Origin: CAUYXJ01 sp963577065
GTDB lineage: Bacteria; Chloroflexota; Dehalococcoidia; Tepidiformales; Tepidiformaceae
Direction: 5' to 3'
DNA: 64,000 bases
Assembly: GCA_963577065.1 (NCBI GenBank)
Contig: CAUYXJ010000001.1
Span: 1 to 64,000 of the forward strand
The position numbers and the translations under genes were made by a program. Below, one piece after another: positions 17,416 to 25,166 of this stretch; position 1 is the first letter of the stretch, and each line of letters opens with the position of its first letter. Under the pieces are notes generated by a model that made no database searches, was not told the DNA's origin, and saw only the letters and a program-made list of their open reading frames with translations.

Positions 17416-19101
17416 CTACTCGCTCGGTGTGGCCGGCTCGGGGAGCGGCTCGATCTGGTCGAGGGCGGCCTCAGCGGGATCGCCCTCGCCCCGGCCCTCG
17501 CCGCTGGCGTCGATGCCGAAGGCCTCGGCGAAGCGGCGATACGACTCGAGCGAATCGCCGTATTTGCGGTGGCCGGCGGTGTGGTAGGCGCTCGCCAGCA
17601 GGAGCGTGTCCCGTCTCGACGAGGTCGAGTGGCCGTAGTCCTCGACGAGGCAGAGGCCGATCTCCTGATTGTGGGGATCGTTCCCGTGCTTCACCGCCGC
17701 CGTCGCGAGGGTACGCACGAGCGGCGAGCGACCGTAGCCCGCGTCCAGGTAGGCCTGCGTCCAGGCCACGCTTTCTGGAGGCCGCAGGCCCATCAGGGCA
17801 TCGTCGAGGCGCGCGAGCAGCTGGTCGCCGGAGAGTGCGTCCGCACCCTCGGGCGTGGTCACGACCGGCCGGCCGTGGCCTTCCAGGTTCGCGATCCAAC
17901 GCGCGGCCTGGTTGACGAACGATCCCGCAACGAAGAGCAGTTTCGTGCGATGGGGATGTTCGAAGGTGTCGTAGAACCAGCGCAGCGTGTTCGTGTACTC
18001 GTAGGCGTGCTGGGGCATCGAGAATTCATCGATGACGACCACCTCGAGGACGACGTTTGCGGCCGCCACCTGGATCGTGTCGAGGATCTCGATGGGGCTG
18101 CGTCCCGCGAGCAGGAGGGCCGTGATCTGCTCGATGTAATCGGGCTCCGGCATCTTCGTCAGCGCCCGGATAAGGCCCTCGGCCTCCGGTTCGCTCAGCG
18201 CCGAGCCGTTCGCGAAGAGATCGGCGTCGTGGCCCTGCGAGGGCGTCGGATCGATCGACGAAGTCGGCAGCTCTTCGCGCAGCCGGAAGAGCTCGACCTG
18301 GCAGGCCATCTCGTATTCGGAGTGCCAGCGGGGCCCGACGGCGAGATCCACGACACCCGCGTAGAGCACGTGGTGCGACTGCTCCCAGCCGATCGCCTGG
18401 CCCAGCTCGACGGTAGCGCGGGCGCGGTAGGCCTTGTGGCCGGTCGTGTAGGAGCGGTTGTAGAGCATCCGCCCCTGCACATCGATGAGCCCGGCGAAGA
18501 CGAGCTGCGCGAGCAGCTCCTTGCGCCGGTCGCTCTCCTCGAACAGACCGAGGAAAACGCGGTAGGCGCGTACGACCTCACCCTGCTCGACGAGCACGAG
18601 CCACTCGTTCAGGCGCTCCTCAAAGCTGCCTTCGAGGTGGAGGGGTTCCTGATCTTCCCAGTGGCGTTCCGGCGGGGGCGGTTCCACGCCCGGCTGGGGC
18701 ACGTAGGTCCGGCGGCCGTAGTGCCCCGGCATCCGTCCGATGAGCTGGTTCCAGGGATCGAGTCCGGTGGGCACGTACCAGAGCGTCTGCGCGAGGGGCA
18801 GGTGCTTCAGCTCGTCCGGCATGTAGCGCGGCAGGTTGAGGCTCGTGCGCGAACTCAGGAGGCAGTGGTCGTTGTTGACAAAGCGCAACATGCCGCCGTC
18901 GATGCGCTGGTGGTAGGGCACGTTCGTGTAGGGCGCGTGCACGCGTACGGTCTCGCTGATGATCTCGGTGGGTTCGCGCCCGGCCCGCAGGAGGGCGTGG
19001 AGGGTGCCGCTCGCCGCGAGCTGATCGCGCCCCAGGATCCCTTCCTCGAGCTGGGCGTAGAGCCTGTCGGTCTCGCGGTCGCGAGTAGCGCTAGCCGTCA
19101 T
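17416..19101 (-). CDS. 561-residue histidine-rich orphan protein with two related halves
   Basis: I do not recognise this protein. It is soluble, acidic and helical, with no signal peptide. Two segments look internally related: ALLRAGREPTEIISETVRV near residue 38 and ALLLAGRSPIEILDTIQVA near 325, each followed by His-containing helices. His clusters include HAPYTNVPYHQRID, GWEQSHHVLY, FEHPHRTKLL and EDYGHSTSSRRDT with AYHTAGHRKYGD near the C-terminus. A metal-dependent oxidoreductase fold, perhaps distantly like questin-oxidase or AhpD-type helical proteins, is possible but unproven. ATG at 19101 is preceded by GGGAGG at 6 nt, and a -10-like TATAAT lies at 19145. It is transcribed alone. Confidence 0.7.
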   Translation of the reverse strand: MTASATRDRETDRLYAQLEEGILGRDQLAASGTLHALLRAGREPTEIISETVRVHAPYTNVPYHQRIDGGMLRFVNNDHCLLSSRTSLNLPRYMPDELKHLPLAQTLWYVPTGLDPWNQLIGRMPGHYGRRTYVPQPGVEPPPPERHWEDQEPLHLEGSFEERLNEWLVLVEQGEVVRAYRVFLGLFEESDRRKELLAQLVFAGLIDVQGRMLYNRSYTTGHKAYRARATVELGQAIGWEQSHHVLYAGVVDLAVGPRWHSEYEMACQVELFRLREELPTSSIDPTPSQGHDADLFANGSALSEPEAEGLIRALTKMPEPDYIEQITALLLAGRSPIEILDTIQVAAANVVLEVVVIDEFSMPQHAYEYTNTLRWFYDTFEHPHRTKLLFVAGSFVNQAARWIANLEGHGRPVVTTPEGADALSGDQLLARLDDALMGLRPPESVAWTQAYLDAGYGRSPLVRTLATAAVKHGNDPHNQEIGLCLVEDYGHSTSSRRDTLLLASAYHTAGHRKYGDSLESYRRFAEAFGIDASGEGRGEGDPAEAALDQIEPLPEPATPSE

Positions 19102-19139
19102 CGCCAACCTCCCAGGTCATGTGGGGCACGACTGGCGCG

Positions 19140-19145
19140 ATTATA
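19140..19145 (-). promoter_or_regulatory. -10 element TATAAT for the orphan gene
   Basis: A consensus TATAAT on the minus strand in a very GC-rich context, ~39 bp upstream of the ATG at 19101. The predicted leader of ~32 nt contains the GGGAGG ribosome site. No clear -35 is seen. Confidence 0.5.
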
Positions 19146-19216
19146 GGCGACGTGCGGGGGGCCGACGACTCGGCCGCCCTCCCTGCCCCCGACGTCAGGT
19201 TCGCCCGCAGCTGCCG

Positions 19217-19885
19217 CTACTTGATCGGGGGCAGCACGTACCCGGCGACTGGGAACTCGCTCATGAATTGATGCGGATCGACCCCGCCGCAGGATGAGAA
19301 CCACTGGACGATGCGCCCTTCTCCATCAGCGGTAACCACGACGAGCCTCACCCCCGCTTCTGGGGCCCCGGCGAACGTCCCGGCGAAAGCAAGCCCGTAG
19401 ACGCCCGCGAGGTCTGGATCGCTCCGGGACGGGTCTACGTGGTAGACCGCGAACAGATGCAGGTCGGGGACGGCGAAGCCCCTGACGAGGGAGCGATCGA
19501 GTACGTGAACTTCGCATCCAACTGAGCCGAAAACGCTGATGTGCGTGCCGTCCGCGACGCCGGCCGGGCAAAACGGTCCGGGGATCGGGTCTGCCTCGTC
19601 GGTGGCGAAGGGAGCGTCCACGTACTCCAGCCGCTCCAGAATCGCGTCCGCGTCCCCGGCCAGGATGAGCGGGATCAACTCGTCGATCGCGTCGATGCCC
19701 GTGCGCGTATCCGGCGCATACGCTGGGCCGGCCGGCCCAGCCTCGCTCGTGACAGTTGCCGTTGGTGAGGGCGACGGGCTGGCCGTTCGTGGGGCGGCAG
19801 TGGCGGTCGCCGCCGGCGGTTCGCTTGGGGTAGGCGATGGCTCGGGCGAGGGGCTCCCACCGCACGCCGCCACTGCGATCAGCAC
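19217..19885 (-). CDS. lipoprotein without a convincing start codon
   Basis: The mature part is a ~210-residue extracytoplasmic lipoprotein: lipobox IAVAACGG, then a Pro/Ser/Thr-rich linker (PSPEPSPTPSEPPA), then a globular domain with paired Cys (PFCPAGVADG, VGCEVHV, SSCGGVDP). A normal signal peptide (positively charged RLTRGRAS followed by VVTILAAAVLIAVAAC) lies in frame, but its codons run directly from the aldolase TAG at 19960 with no ATG, GTG, TTG or CTG. The first recognised start is GTG 19885, in the middle of the hydrophobic core. The gene may use an unusual codon (ATC), have lost its start, or contain an error. Function unknown. Confidence 0.6.
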   Translation of the reverse strand: MLIAVAACGGSPSPEPSPTPSEPPAATATAAPRTASPSPSPTATVTSEAGPAGPAYAPDTRTGIDAIDELIPLILAGDADAILERLEYVDAPFATDEADPIPGPFCPAGVADGTHISVFGSVGCEVHVLDRSLVRGFAVPDLHLFAVYHVDPSRSDPDLAGVYGLAFAGTFAGAPEAGVRLVVVTADGEGRIVQWFSSCGGVDPHQFMSEFPVAGYVLPPIK

Positions 19886-19957
19886 AGCCGCGGCGAGGAT
19901 CGTGACTACGCTCGCGCGGCCGCGCGTGAGGCGTGGCCGCTGTGTGCGGTCGATCGC

Positions 19958-20989
19958 CTAAGTCGCGGCAGCGGCCGCTGCGGGCTCGCCCTCGTACTGG
20001 CCGTCGCGGGCGAGGCCGTTCAGTTTCGCCCGCTCGTAGAACGCGGCCTGAGCCGCGGCTACGTTCTCGGCCTTGCCGCCCCAGGCGGCGAGCGCGGGGG
20101 CCTGCAGGCCGCGGCCATACGAGAAGCTGAGCGCCCACGGCTTTTCGCCCGCGGCGACGTTGATGGCGTGCAGGTTCTCCGTCGACTCGACCGCCGACTG
20201 GCCGCCGGAGAGGAAGTTGATCGTCGGGACGGCCGGCGGGACCGTCCGCCGGAACACGGTGAGAGTGGCCTCGGCGACCTGCTCCGGACTGGCGCTCTGG
20301 CCGCTATCTCCGCCGGGAATGACCATGTTGGTCTTGAGGACCAGCCCTTCGAACAGGACATTGTGGCGCGTGAGTGCCTCGAAGACCGCTTGCAGCACTG
20401 CTTCGGAAACCTCGGCGCAACGCTCGATCGTGTGGCCGCCGTCCATCAGGACCTCCGGCTCGACGATGGGCACGACTCCCGCCTCCTGGCAGATGCGCGC
20501 ATAGCGGGCGAGGACCTCGGCGTTCGCCGAGATGGCGAGGGTGCTGGGGCGTTCGTCGCTGACGTTGTAGACCTCGCGCCACTTAGCGAAACGTGCGCCC
20601 TGGGCCTTGTAGCCCTCGAGCCGCCCTGCGAGGCCGTCGAGCCCCTCCGTAATGAGATCGCCGGGCGCCCCGACCAGGGGGACGGTGCCCTTGTCCACTT
20701 TGATCCCGGGAACGATGCCCTGGGCGGCCGCGGTCTCCGGGAGCGGGGTGCCCGCGTCGTCCTTCTGCCCGAGCGTCTCCTCGAACAGGATCACGCCGCA
20801 GATGAACTCGGCTGCGCCGGGTGTCGTGAGCAGCAACGTGCGGTAGGCGCGGCGGTTCTCCTCGGTCGATTCGGCGCCGATCGAGTCGAAACGGCGCTTG
20901 ATCGTGCTGCTGCTCTCGTCCGCGGCGAGGATGCCCTTGCTCGGCGCGATCAGGTCGGAAACGGTCTGGCGAAGGACGGCTTCGTCCAT
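19958..20989 (-). CDS. class I fructose-bisphosphate aldolase
   Basis: Cleaves fructose 1,6-bisphosphate to dihydroxyacetone phosphate and glyceraldehyde 3-phosphate by a Schiff-base mechanism. Features of the eukaryote-like class I family: GILAADESSSTIKRRF near residue 20, FICGVILFEETL, PGIKVDKG, KWREVYNV, VPIVEPEVLMDG and the Schiff-base lysine in GLVLKTNMVIPG (~residue 220). The 343-residue length is normal. ATG at 20989 has GGGGAAG upstream. Its TAG is followed in the same frame by the lipoprotein signal peptide. It is divergent from the SDR gene over a ~150-bp shared upstream region. Confidence 0.93.
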   Translation of the reverse strand: MDEAVLRQTVSDLIAPSKGILAADESSSTIKRRFDSIGAESTEENRRAYRTLLLTTPGAAEFICGVILFEETLGQKDDAGTPLPETAAAQGIVPGIKVDKGTVPLVGAPGDLITEGLDGLAGRLEGYKAQGARFAKWREVYNVSDERPSTLAISANAEVLARYARICQEAGVVPIVEPEVLMDGGHTIERCAEVSEAVLQAVFEALTRHNVLFEGLVLKTNMVIPGGDSGQSASPEQVAEATLTVFRRTVPPAVPTINFLSGGQSAVESTENLHAINVAAGEKPWALSFSYGRGLQAPALAAWGGKAENVAAAQAAFYERAKLNGLARDGQYEGEPAAAAAAT

Positions 20990-21143
20990 GGTCTTCCCCT
21001 GCCCTGCGGGCGGTCGCGATCGAGCTTCATCTTACCTGCGCGCCTGCCCAGGGCGGCCCTGGGGTGAGCCCCGATCACCTATCATGCGAACTCTTCACAC
21101 AGCGTGAGAATCGGGCTTCGGGCCCGCGCAAAGGAGCATTTCG

Positions 21144-22091
21144 ATGCCGGGACGGTTAACGGGAAGGACCGCCATCGTAACCGGTGCGGGGCGCGGCATC
21201 GGCCGAGCCGTGGCCGAGCTCCTCGGGGTCGAAGGCGCCAACGTCATCGTCAACGACTTCGGCGTCGCCGTGGACGGCACCCAGCCCTCGGACGGGCCCG
21301 CGAAAGAGGTCGCGGACGGGATTCGCGACGAAGGCGGAAGCGCCAGCCCAAACTTCGACGATGTCTCGAGCATGGACGGTGGCGAGGCCATGGTTCGCCA
21401 GGCGCTGGACGAGTACGGCCGCCTCGACATCGTCGTCCACGTGGCCGGGATCTTGCGCGACCGCATGGTGTTCAACATGACCGAAGCCGAGTGGGACGAC
21501 GTGATCGCCGTTCACCTCAAGGGCAACTTCACGGTGGTGAAGCCGGCCAGCATCCTCTTTCGCCAGCAGCGGTCCGGGCGAATCGTCAGCTTCAGCTCCG
21601 CCTCGGGCCTCACCGGCAACTCGGGCCAGGCGAACTACGGCGCGGCGAAGGCCGGCATTGCCGGCTTCACGCGCGTCATCGCCCGCGATCTGGGGAAGTA
21701 CGGAATCACCGCCAATGCGATCTCGCCCGGTGCGTCCACGCGCATGGGCGCAAGCGTGCCCCCGAGCGCGCGGACCCTGCGTGAGGAGCGGGGCATCCTT
21801 GCGCTCGGCATGGGCGGCCAGTCAGCGATCCGCGGGCCCGAGCAGGTCGCGCCGATGACCGCTTGGCTCTGCACGGACGCCGCCGCGAACGTGAACGGGC
21901 AGGTGTTCCAGGTTTCGGGCCAGCAGGTCTCACTGCTGAGCAGCCCCGTGCCAGTGCGCACCATCATTACGAATCAGGGAACCTGGACCCTGGACGAGCT
22001 CGACGATCTCATTCCGAACCAGGTGATGGCCGGCACGACGAATCCCGCGCCGGCGCTGGCCGAGCTCGTTGCCCCGCCGGGATCGAGCTAG
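21144..22091 (+). CDS. short-chain dehydrogenase (HSD17B4-like)
   Basis: An NAD(P)-dependent oxidoreductase, 315 residues, longer than the 250 of a minimal SDR and similar to the dehydrogenase part of multifunctional beta-oxidation enzymes. Motifs: nucleotide-binding TGAGRGIGRAVAELL (residues 13-27), HVAGIL in the NNAG position, the catalytic Ser in IVSFSSASG and YxxxK in ANYGAAKAG. The C-terminal ~60 residues extend the family fold. It sits 16 bp before an acyl-CoA dehydrogenase, so oxidation of a hydroxyacyl-CoA in lipid or hydrocarbon catabolism is likely. The substrate is not known. Confidence 0.88.
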   Translation: MPGRLTGRTAIVTGAGRGIGRAVAELLGVEGANVIVNDFGVAVDGTQPSDGPAKEVADGIRDEGGSASPNFDDVSSMDGGEAMVRQALDEYGRLDIVVHVAGILRDRMVFNMTEAEWDDVIAVHLKGNFTVVKPASILFRQQRSGRIVSFSSASGLTGNSGQANYGAAKAGIAGFTRVIARDLGKYGITANAISPGASTRMGASVPPSARTLREERGILALGMGGQSAIRGPEQVAPMTAWLCTDAAANVNGQVFQVSGQQVSLLSSPVPVRTIITNQGTWTLDELDDLIPNQVMAGTTNPAPALAELVAPPGSS

Positions 22092-22107
22092 CGCGGAGGG
22101 TAGGCGC

Positions 22108-23274
22108 GTGGACTTTCGTTTCTCCGCCGAGGATGAGACCTGGCGCGGCGAGATCCGTGCCTGGATCGAGGGCGAGTTCGGTGCCGGCTGGCGTGGCTTT
22201 CGCGGCGAGGATGCGGAGGCGGACTACGTCTTCGCCGCCGGTGTCCGCCAGAAGCTCGCGGCGAAGGGCTGGACCGCGCCCGCCTATCCGGAGGAGGCGG
22301 GCGGGCTCGGCGCCTCCTTCGCCCAGCAGGCGATCTTCAACGAGGAGCTCGCCTACAACCGCGTGCCCGGCCCCGATCTGATCTCCGTCGGCTATGTCGG
22401 CCCGACGCTCATGCTCTACGGCACGGACGAGCAGAAGGAGCATCTCGACGGCATCGTCAGCGCGCGGGAGACCTGGTGCCAGGGCTATTCCGAGCCCGGC
22501 TCCGGTTCGGACCTGGCGTCACTGCAGACGCGTGCCACCCGTGACGGGGACGACTACGTGGTCAACGGCCAGAAGATCTGGACCTCGAACGCGCACCACG
22601 CGAACTGGATGTTCATGCTCGTGCGCACCGATCCGGATGCGCCCAAGCATCGCGGCATCAGCTACCTGCTCCTCGACATGGAGACGCCCGGTATCACCGT
22701 CCGGCCGCTGATCAACATGATGGGCCGGCACGGCTTCAACGAGGTCTTCTTCGAGGACGTGCGCGTGCCGATCGCCAATCGCGTGGGCGAGGAGAACCGT
22801 GGCTGGTACGTGGGCATGGCGACCATGGACTTCGAACGTTCGGCGATCGCCAGCTCGGCGGGCCTACGCCGCAACTTCGAGGACCTGCTCGAGTTCGTCC
22901 ACGACAACCCCTCGGCCCTCGCGATTCGCCGCCGCGAAGCGCGGAACCTCCTAGCACAAACGGCGATCGAGCTCGCGGTGGGGCGCTCGCTTTCGCTGCG
23001 CATCCTCTCGATGCAGGGCGCCGGGCTCGTGCCCAACTACGAAGCGAGCATCGCGAAGATGTTCGGCTCGGAGCTGAACCAGCGCTTCGCCCGCACCGGC
23101 ACGCGCATCCTCGGGCCGTACGGACAGCTGCGCGACGGCTCGGTCCGCGCCCTCCTGGACGGCGCCTTCGCAGAGTCGTACATGGGCACCGTCCCTTCGA
23201 CGATTGCGGGCGGCTCGAGCGAGATTCAGCGCAACATCATCGCCACCCGCGGCCTGGGGCTGCCGCGTGGCTAG
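22108..23274 (+). CDS. acyl-CoA dehydrogenase
   Basis: A flavoenzyme that forms 2-enoyl-CoA from acyl-CoA. The 388-residue chain shows the usual order: helical N-domain (WTAPAYPEEAGGLGASF), WCQGYSEPGSGSDLASL, VNGQKIWTSNAHHANWMF, and the C-terminal FAD region ending GGSSEIQRNIIATRGLGLPRG. GTG at 22108 has GGAGGG seven bases upstream; the preceding 13 codons are excluded. It is co-transcribed with the SDR gene and followed, with an 8-bp overlap, by a broken acetyltransferase. The chain-length preference cannot be read. Confidence 0.93.
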   Translation: MDFRFSAEDETWRGEIRAWIEGEFGAGWRGFRGEDAEADYVFAAGVRQKLAAKGWTAPAYPEEAGGLGASFAQQAIFNEELAYNRVPGPDLISVGYVGPTLMLYGTDEQKEHLDGIVSARETWCQGYSEPGSGSDLASLQTRATRDGDDYVVNGQKIWTSNAHHANWMFMLVRTDPDAPKHRGISYLLLDMETPGITVRPLINMMGRHGFNEVFFEDVRVPIANRVGEENRGWYVGMATMDFERSAIASSAGLRRNFEDLLEFVHDNPSALAIRRREARNLLAQTAIELAVGRSLSLRILSMQGAGLVPNYEASIAKMFGSELNQRFARTGTRILGPYGQLRDGSVRALLDGAFAESYMGTVPSTIAGGSSEIQRNIIATRGLGLPRG

Positions 23275-23717
23275 CAACGTGCTCGCCTTCGAATTGCGCC
23301 GCGCGACGCCGGGCGACGTGCCGGTGATTACCCAGGTGTGGCAGGAGTCCCGAGTCGTGTCGCTCCCGTTCCTGCCCGTCCTTCACTCATTGGAGGACCT
23401 CGAGGAGTTCTGGTGTGAGCGAGATCCAGCGCTCGGTCGTCTGGGTGGCCGAGGTCGAGGGGCGGGTGGCCGGGCTTATGGCGAGGGAGGTGGAAGAAAT
23501 CCACCACCTGTACATCCACCCGGAGTTTCAGAGCTTGGGCGTGGGCAGTGCGCTGCTCGCGAAGGCGATGGAGGAGAGCCCCGGCGGCCTGTAGTTGTAC
23601 ATCTTCCAGGAGAACCTTCGCGCGCGCGCCTTCACCAATGTCGAATTCAAAGAGGCCGGCGGCGAGGAGCAGCTGCCGGATGTGCGCATGCACTGGGCCG
23701 GAGGGGCGCCTGCCTAA
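23267..23717 (+). pseudogene. GNAT acetyltransferase broken by frameshift and stop
   Basis: The first part (FELRRATPGDVPVITQVW ... LHSLEDLEEFW) is a GNAT N-terminus. The match then moves to the +1 frame near 23414 (VWVAEVEGRVAGLMA, EIHHLYIHPEFQSLGVGSAL, the acetyl-CoA loop). A TAG at 23592-23594 interrupts the last strand before LYIFQENLRARAF and FKEAGGEEQ. At least two lesions make sequencing error alone a less simple explanation. It starts within the end of the acyl-CoA dehydrogenase gene, so it was once part of that operon. Confidence 0.8.
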
Positions 23718-23758
23718 GAGCGGCGGCGAGGCGGTCGCGGCTGGGGGAAGGAGAAGCC

Positions 23759-24097
23759 ATGGCGACCAAAGGGGACAAGCAGACCGGCGCTGGCGCCGCG
23801 GGCGCGGACCGCATCGTCGACGAGCTCTCGGCTTTCTTCGAGGTAAGCGCGAGGAAGATGTTCGGGGGTCACGGCCTCTCGCACGAAGGGGTGATGTTCG
23901 CAATTGTCGACTCCGGCGGCGATGTCTTCTTCCGCACGGATGACGCCAGCCTGGCCCCGTACAGGGCGGCTGGGTCCGCGAAGCACGGTCGCATGCCCTA
24001 TCACGAGGTCCCGGACGCTGTCCGCGCCGACCCGGGGGAACTGAGCAGTTGGGCGACAATCGCGATCGAGACCGCCCGCCGGAACCGGAAGAAGTAG
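23759..24097 (+). CDS. TfoX N-terminal domain protein
   Basis: A 112-residue cytoplasmic protein matching the TfoX N-terminal domain: DELSAFFEVSARKMFGGHGL, GVMFAIVDSGGDVFFRTDD, MPYHEVPDAV. In Gammaproteobacteria this domain belongs to the competence regulator Sxy/TfoX; stand-alone copies in other phyla have no established role. ATG at 23759 has a good AAGGAG. It is distinct from the TfoX/MmcQ-like gene at 15664 and is the last gene of the SDR/acyl-CoA dehydrogenase cluster. Confidence 0.85.
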   Translation: MATKGDKQTGAGAAGADRIVDELSAFFEVSARKMFGGHGLSHEGVMFAIVDSGGDVFFRTDDASLAPYRAAGSAKHGRMPYHEVPDAVRADPGELSSWATIAIETARRNRKK

Positions 24098-24109
24098 CAG
24101 AGGAGCGAT

Positions 24110-24283
24110 CTAGGCGACGGGGGTGGTGCGCCGCCCCCGGATCCAGTTCATGAACGCCTGCACGCGGGGGTTCGGTGCTTTCTCAGCGGCGCCGTCTTCG
24201 AGCTCGGCAAACCCGCGGCCGCAGCCCTGGCAGTAGCCGTAGACGTTGAGGTTCTCACGTCCGCAAGCGGGGCACGTCTTCAT
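24110..24283 (-). CDS. 57-residue zinc-ribbon protein
   Basis: A tiny gene, convergent with the TfoX gene. The protein begins MKTCPACGRENLNVYGYC and contains two CxxC knuckles, Cys4/Cys7 and Cys18/Cys21 (CPAC...CQGC), the pattern of a treble-clef or zinc-ribbon. A basic helix follows (VQAFMNWIRGRRTTP). ATG at 24283 has only a weak ribosome site. The coding quality and motif make it believable although it is short. Possible roles are nucleic-acid or protein binding; nothing more specific can be said. Confidence 0.65.
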   Translation of the reverse strand: MKTCPACGRENLNVYGYCQGCGRGFAELEDGAAEKAPNPRVQAFMNWIRGRRTTPVA

Positions 24284-24509
24284 GCCGCCAGTTTACCGTG
24301 CCGCTTGATTCCGGGGCGCGCCGCCACGTCCCGCGCCGGAACAGTGCCCGGGACTGCGGCGGCCGGCGCTCCAGAAAGCACTTCGCCACTAGGCCGGGTA
24401 CAGCGCTCCGGGGGCGACGGTGGTGGCGCCCTCAAGAAGACGCCCTCAGAGGAAAATTGTGCGGACCGGGGGGGGCTTGCACACTGGAAGGACACACCGG
24501 GGGGTTGCC

Positions 24510-25166
24510 ATGAGCCTCGATCCGATCCGCGACGTGATGCCGCTCGTCATCGAATCCGACGGTCGCCGCGAGCGCGCGTACGACATCTACTCGCTGCTCT
24601 TAAAGGAGCGGATCGTCTTCCTCGGCACTCCGATCGACGCGATGGTCGCGAACATCGTCATCGCGCAGCTCCTCTACCTCGATCGCGAAGACGAAGACAA
24701 GGACGTCACGATGTACGTGAACAGTCCCGGTGGGAGCGTCACGGCGGGGCTCGCGATCTACGACACGATGCAGCTCATCCGGCCGGAGGTGGCGACCGTG
24801 TGCATCGGCCTCGCGGCGAGCATGGGCACAGTCCTGCTCACGGGCGGTACGAAGGGCAAACGCACGGCGCTCCCCAACGCCACCATTCACCTCCACCAGG
24901 TCATGGGTGGCGCCGAGGGTCAGGCCTCCGACATCGAGATTCAGGCACGGGAGACGCTTCGTCTGCAGGCGATCTTGCGCAACATCATCCATACGCAGAC
25001 GGGTCAGCCGATGGAGAACATCGAGCGCGACACCGACCGTGACTTCTGGCTCGATGCCAAAGCGGCCAAGGACTACGGCCTTATCGACGAGATCCTCGAG
25101 AGCCCGGGTGCGACCGCGAGTGCGAGTGCGAACGGCGATGCCCCCAGCGAGGCGAGCGAGAGCTAA
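24510..25166 (+). CDS. clpP: ATP-dependent Clp protease proteolytic subunit
   Basis: The serine peptidase subunit of the Clp machine, forming two stacked heptameric rings that degrade proteins delivered by ClpX or ClpA/C. The 218-residue chain has the catalytic Ser104 (GLAASMGTVLL), His129 (TIHLHQVMGG) and Asp174 (IERDTDRD), plus the NSPGGSVTAG oxyanion region and the ERIVFLGTPI start. The Ala/Ser-rich tail (TASASANGDAPSEASES) is outside the core. ATG at 24510 follows a G-rich site (GGGGGG). No clpX or clpC is next to it. Its stop overlaps the serS stop on the other strand by 3 bp. Confidence 0.95.
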   Translation: MSLDPIRDVMPLVIESDGRRERAYDIYSLLLKERIVFLGTPIDAMVANIVIAQLLYLDREDEDKDVTMYVNSPGGSVTAGLAIYDTMQLIRPEVATVCIGLAASMGTVLLTGGTKGKRTALPNATIHLHQVMGGAEGQASDIEIQARETLRLQAILRNIIHTQTGQPMENIERDTDRDFWLDAKAAKDYGLIDEILESPGATASASANGDAPSEASES

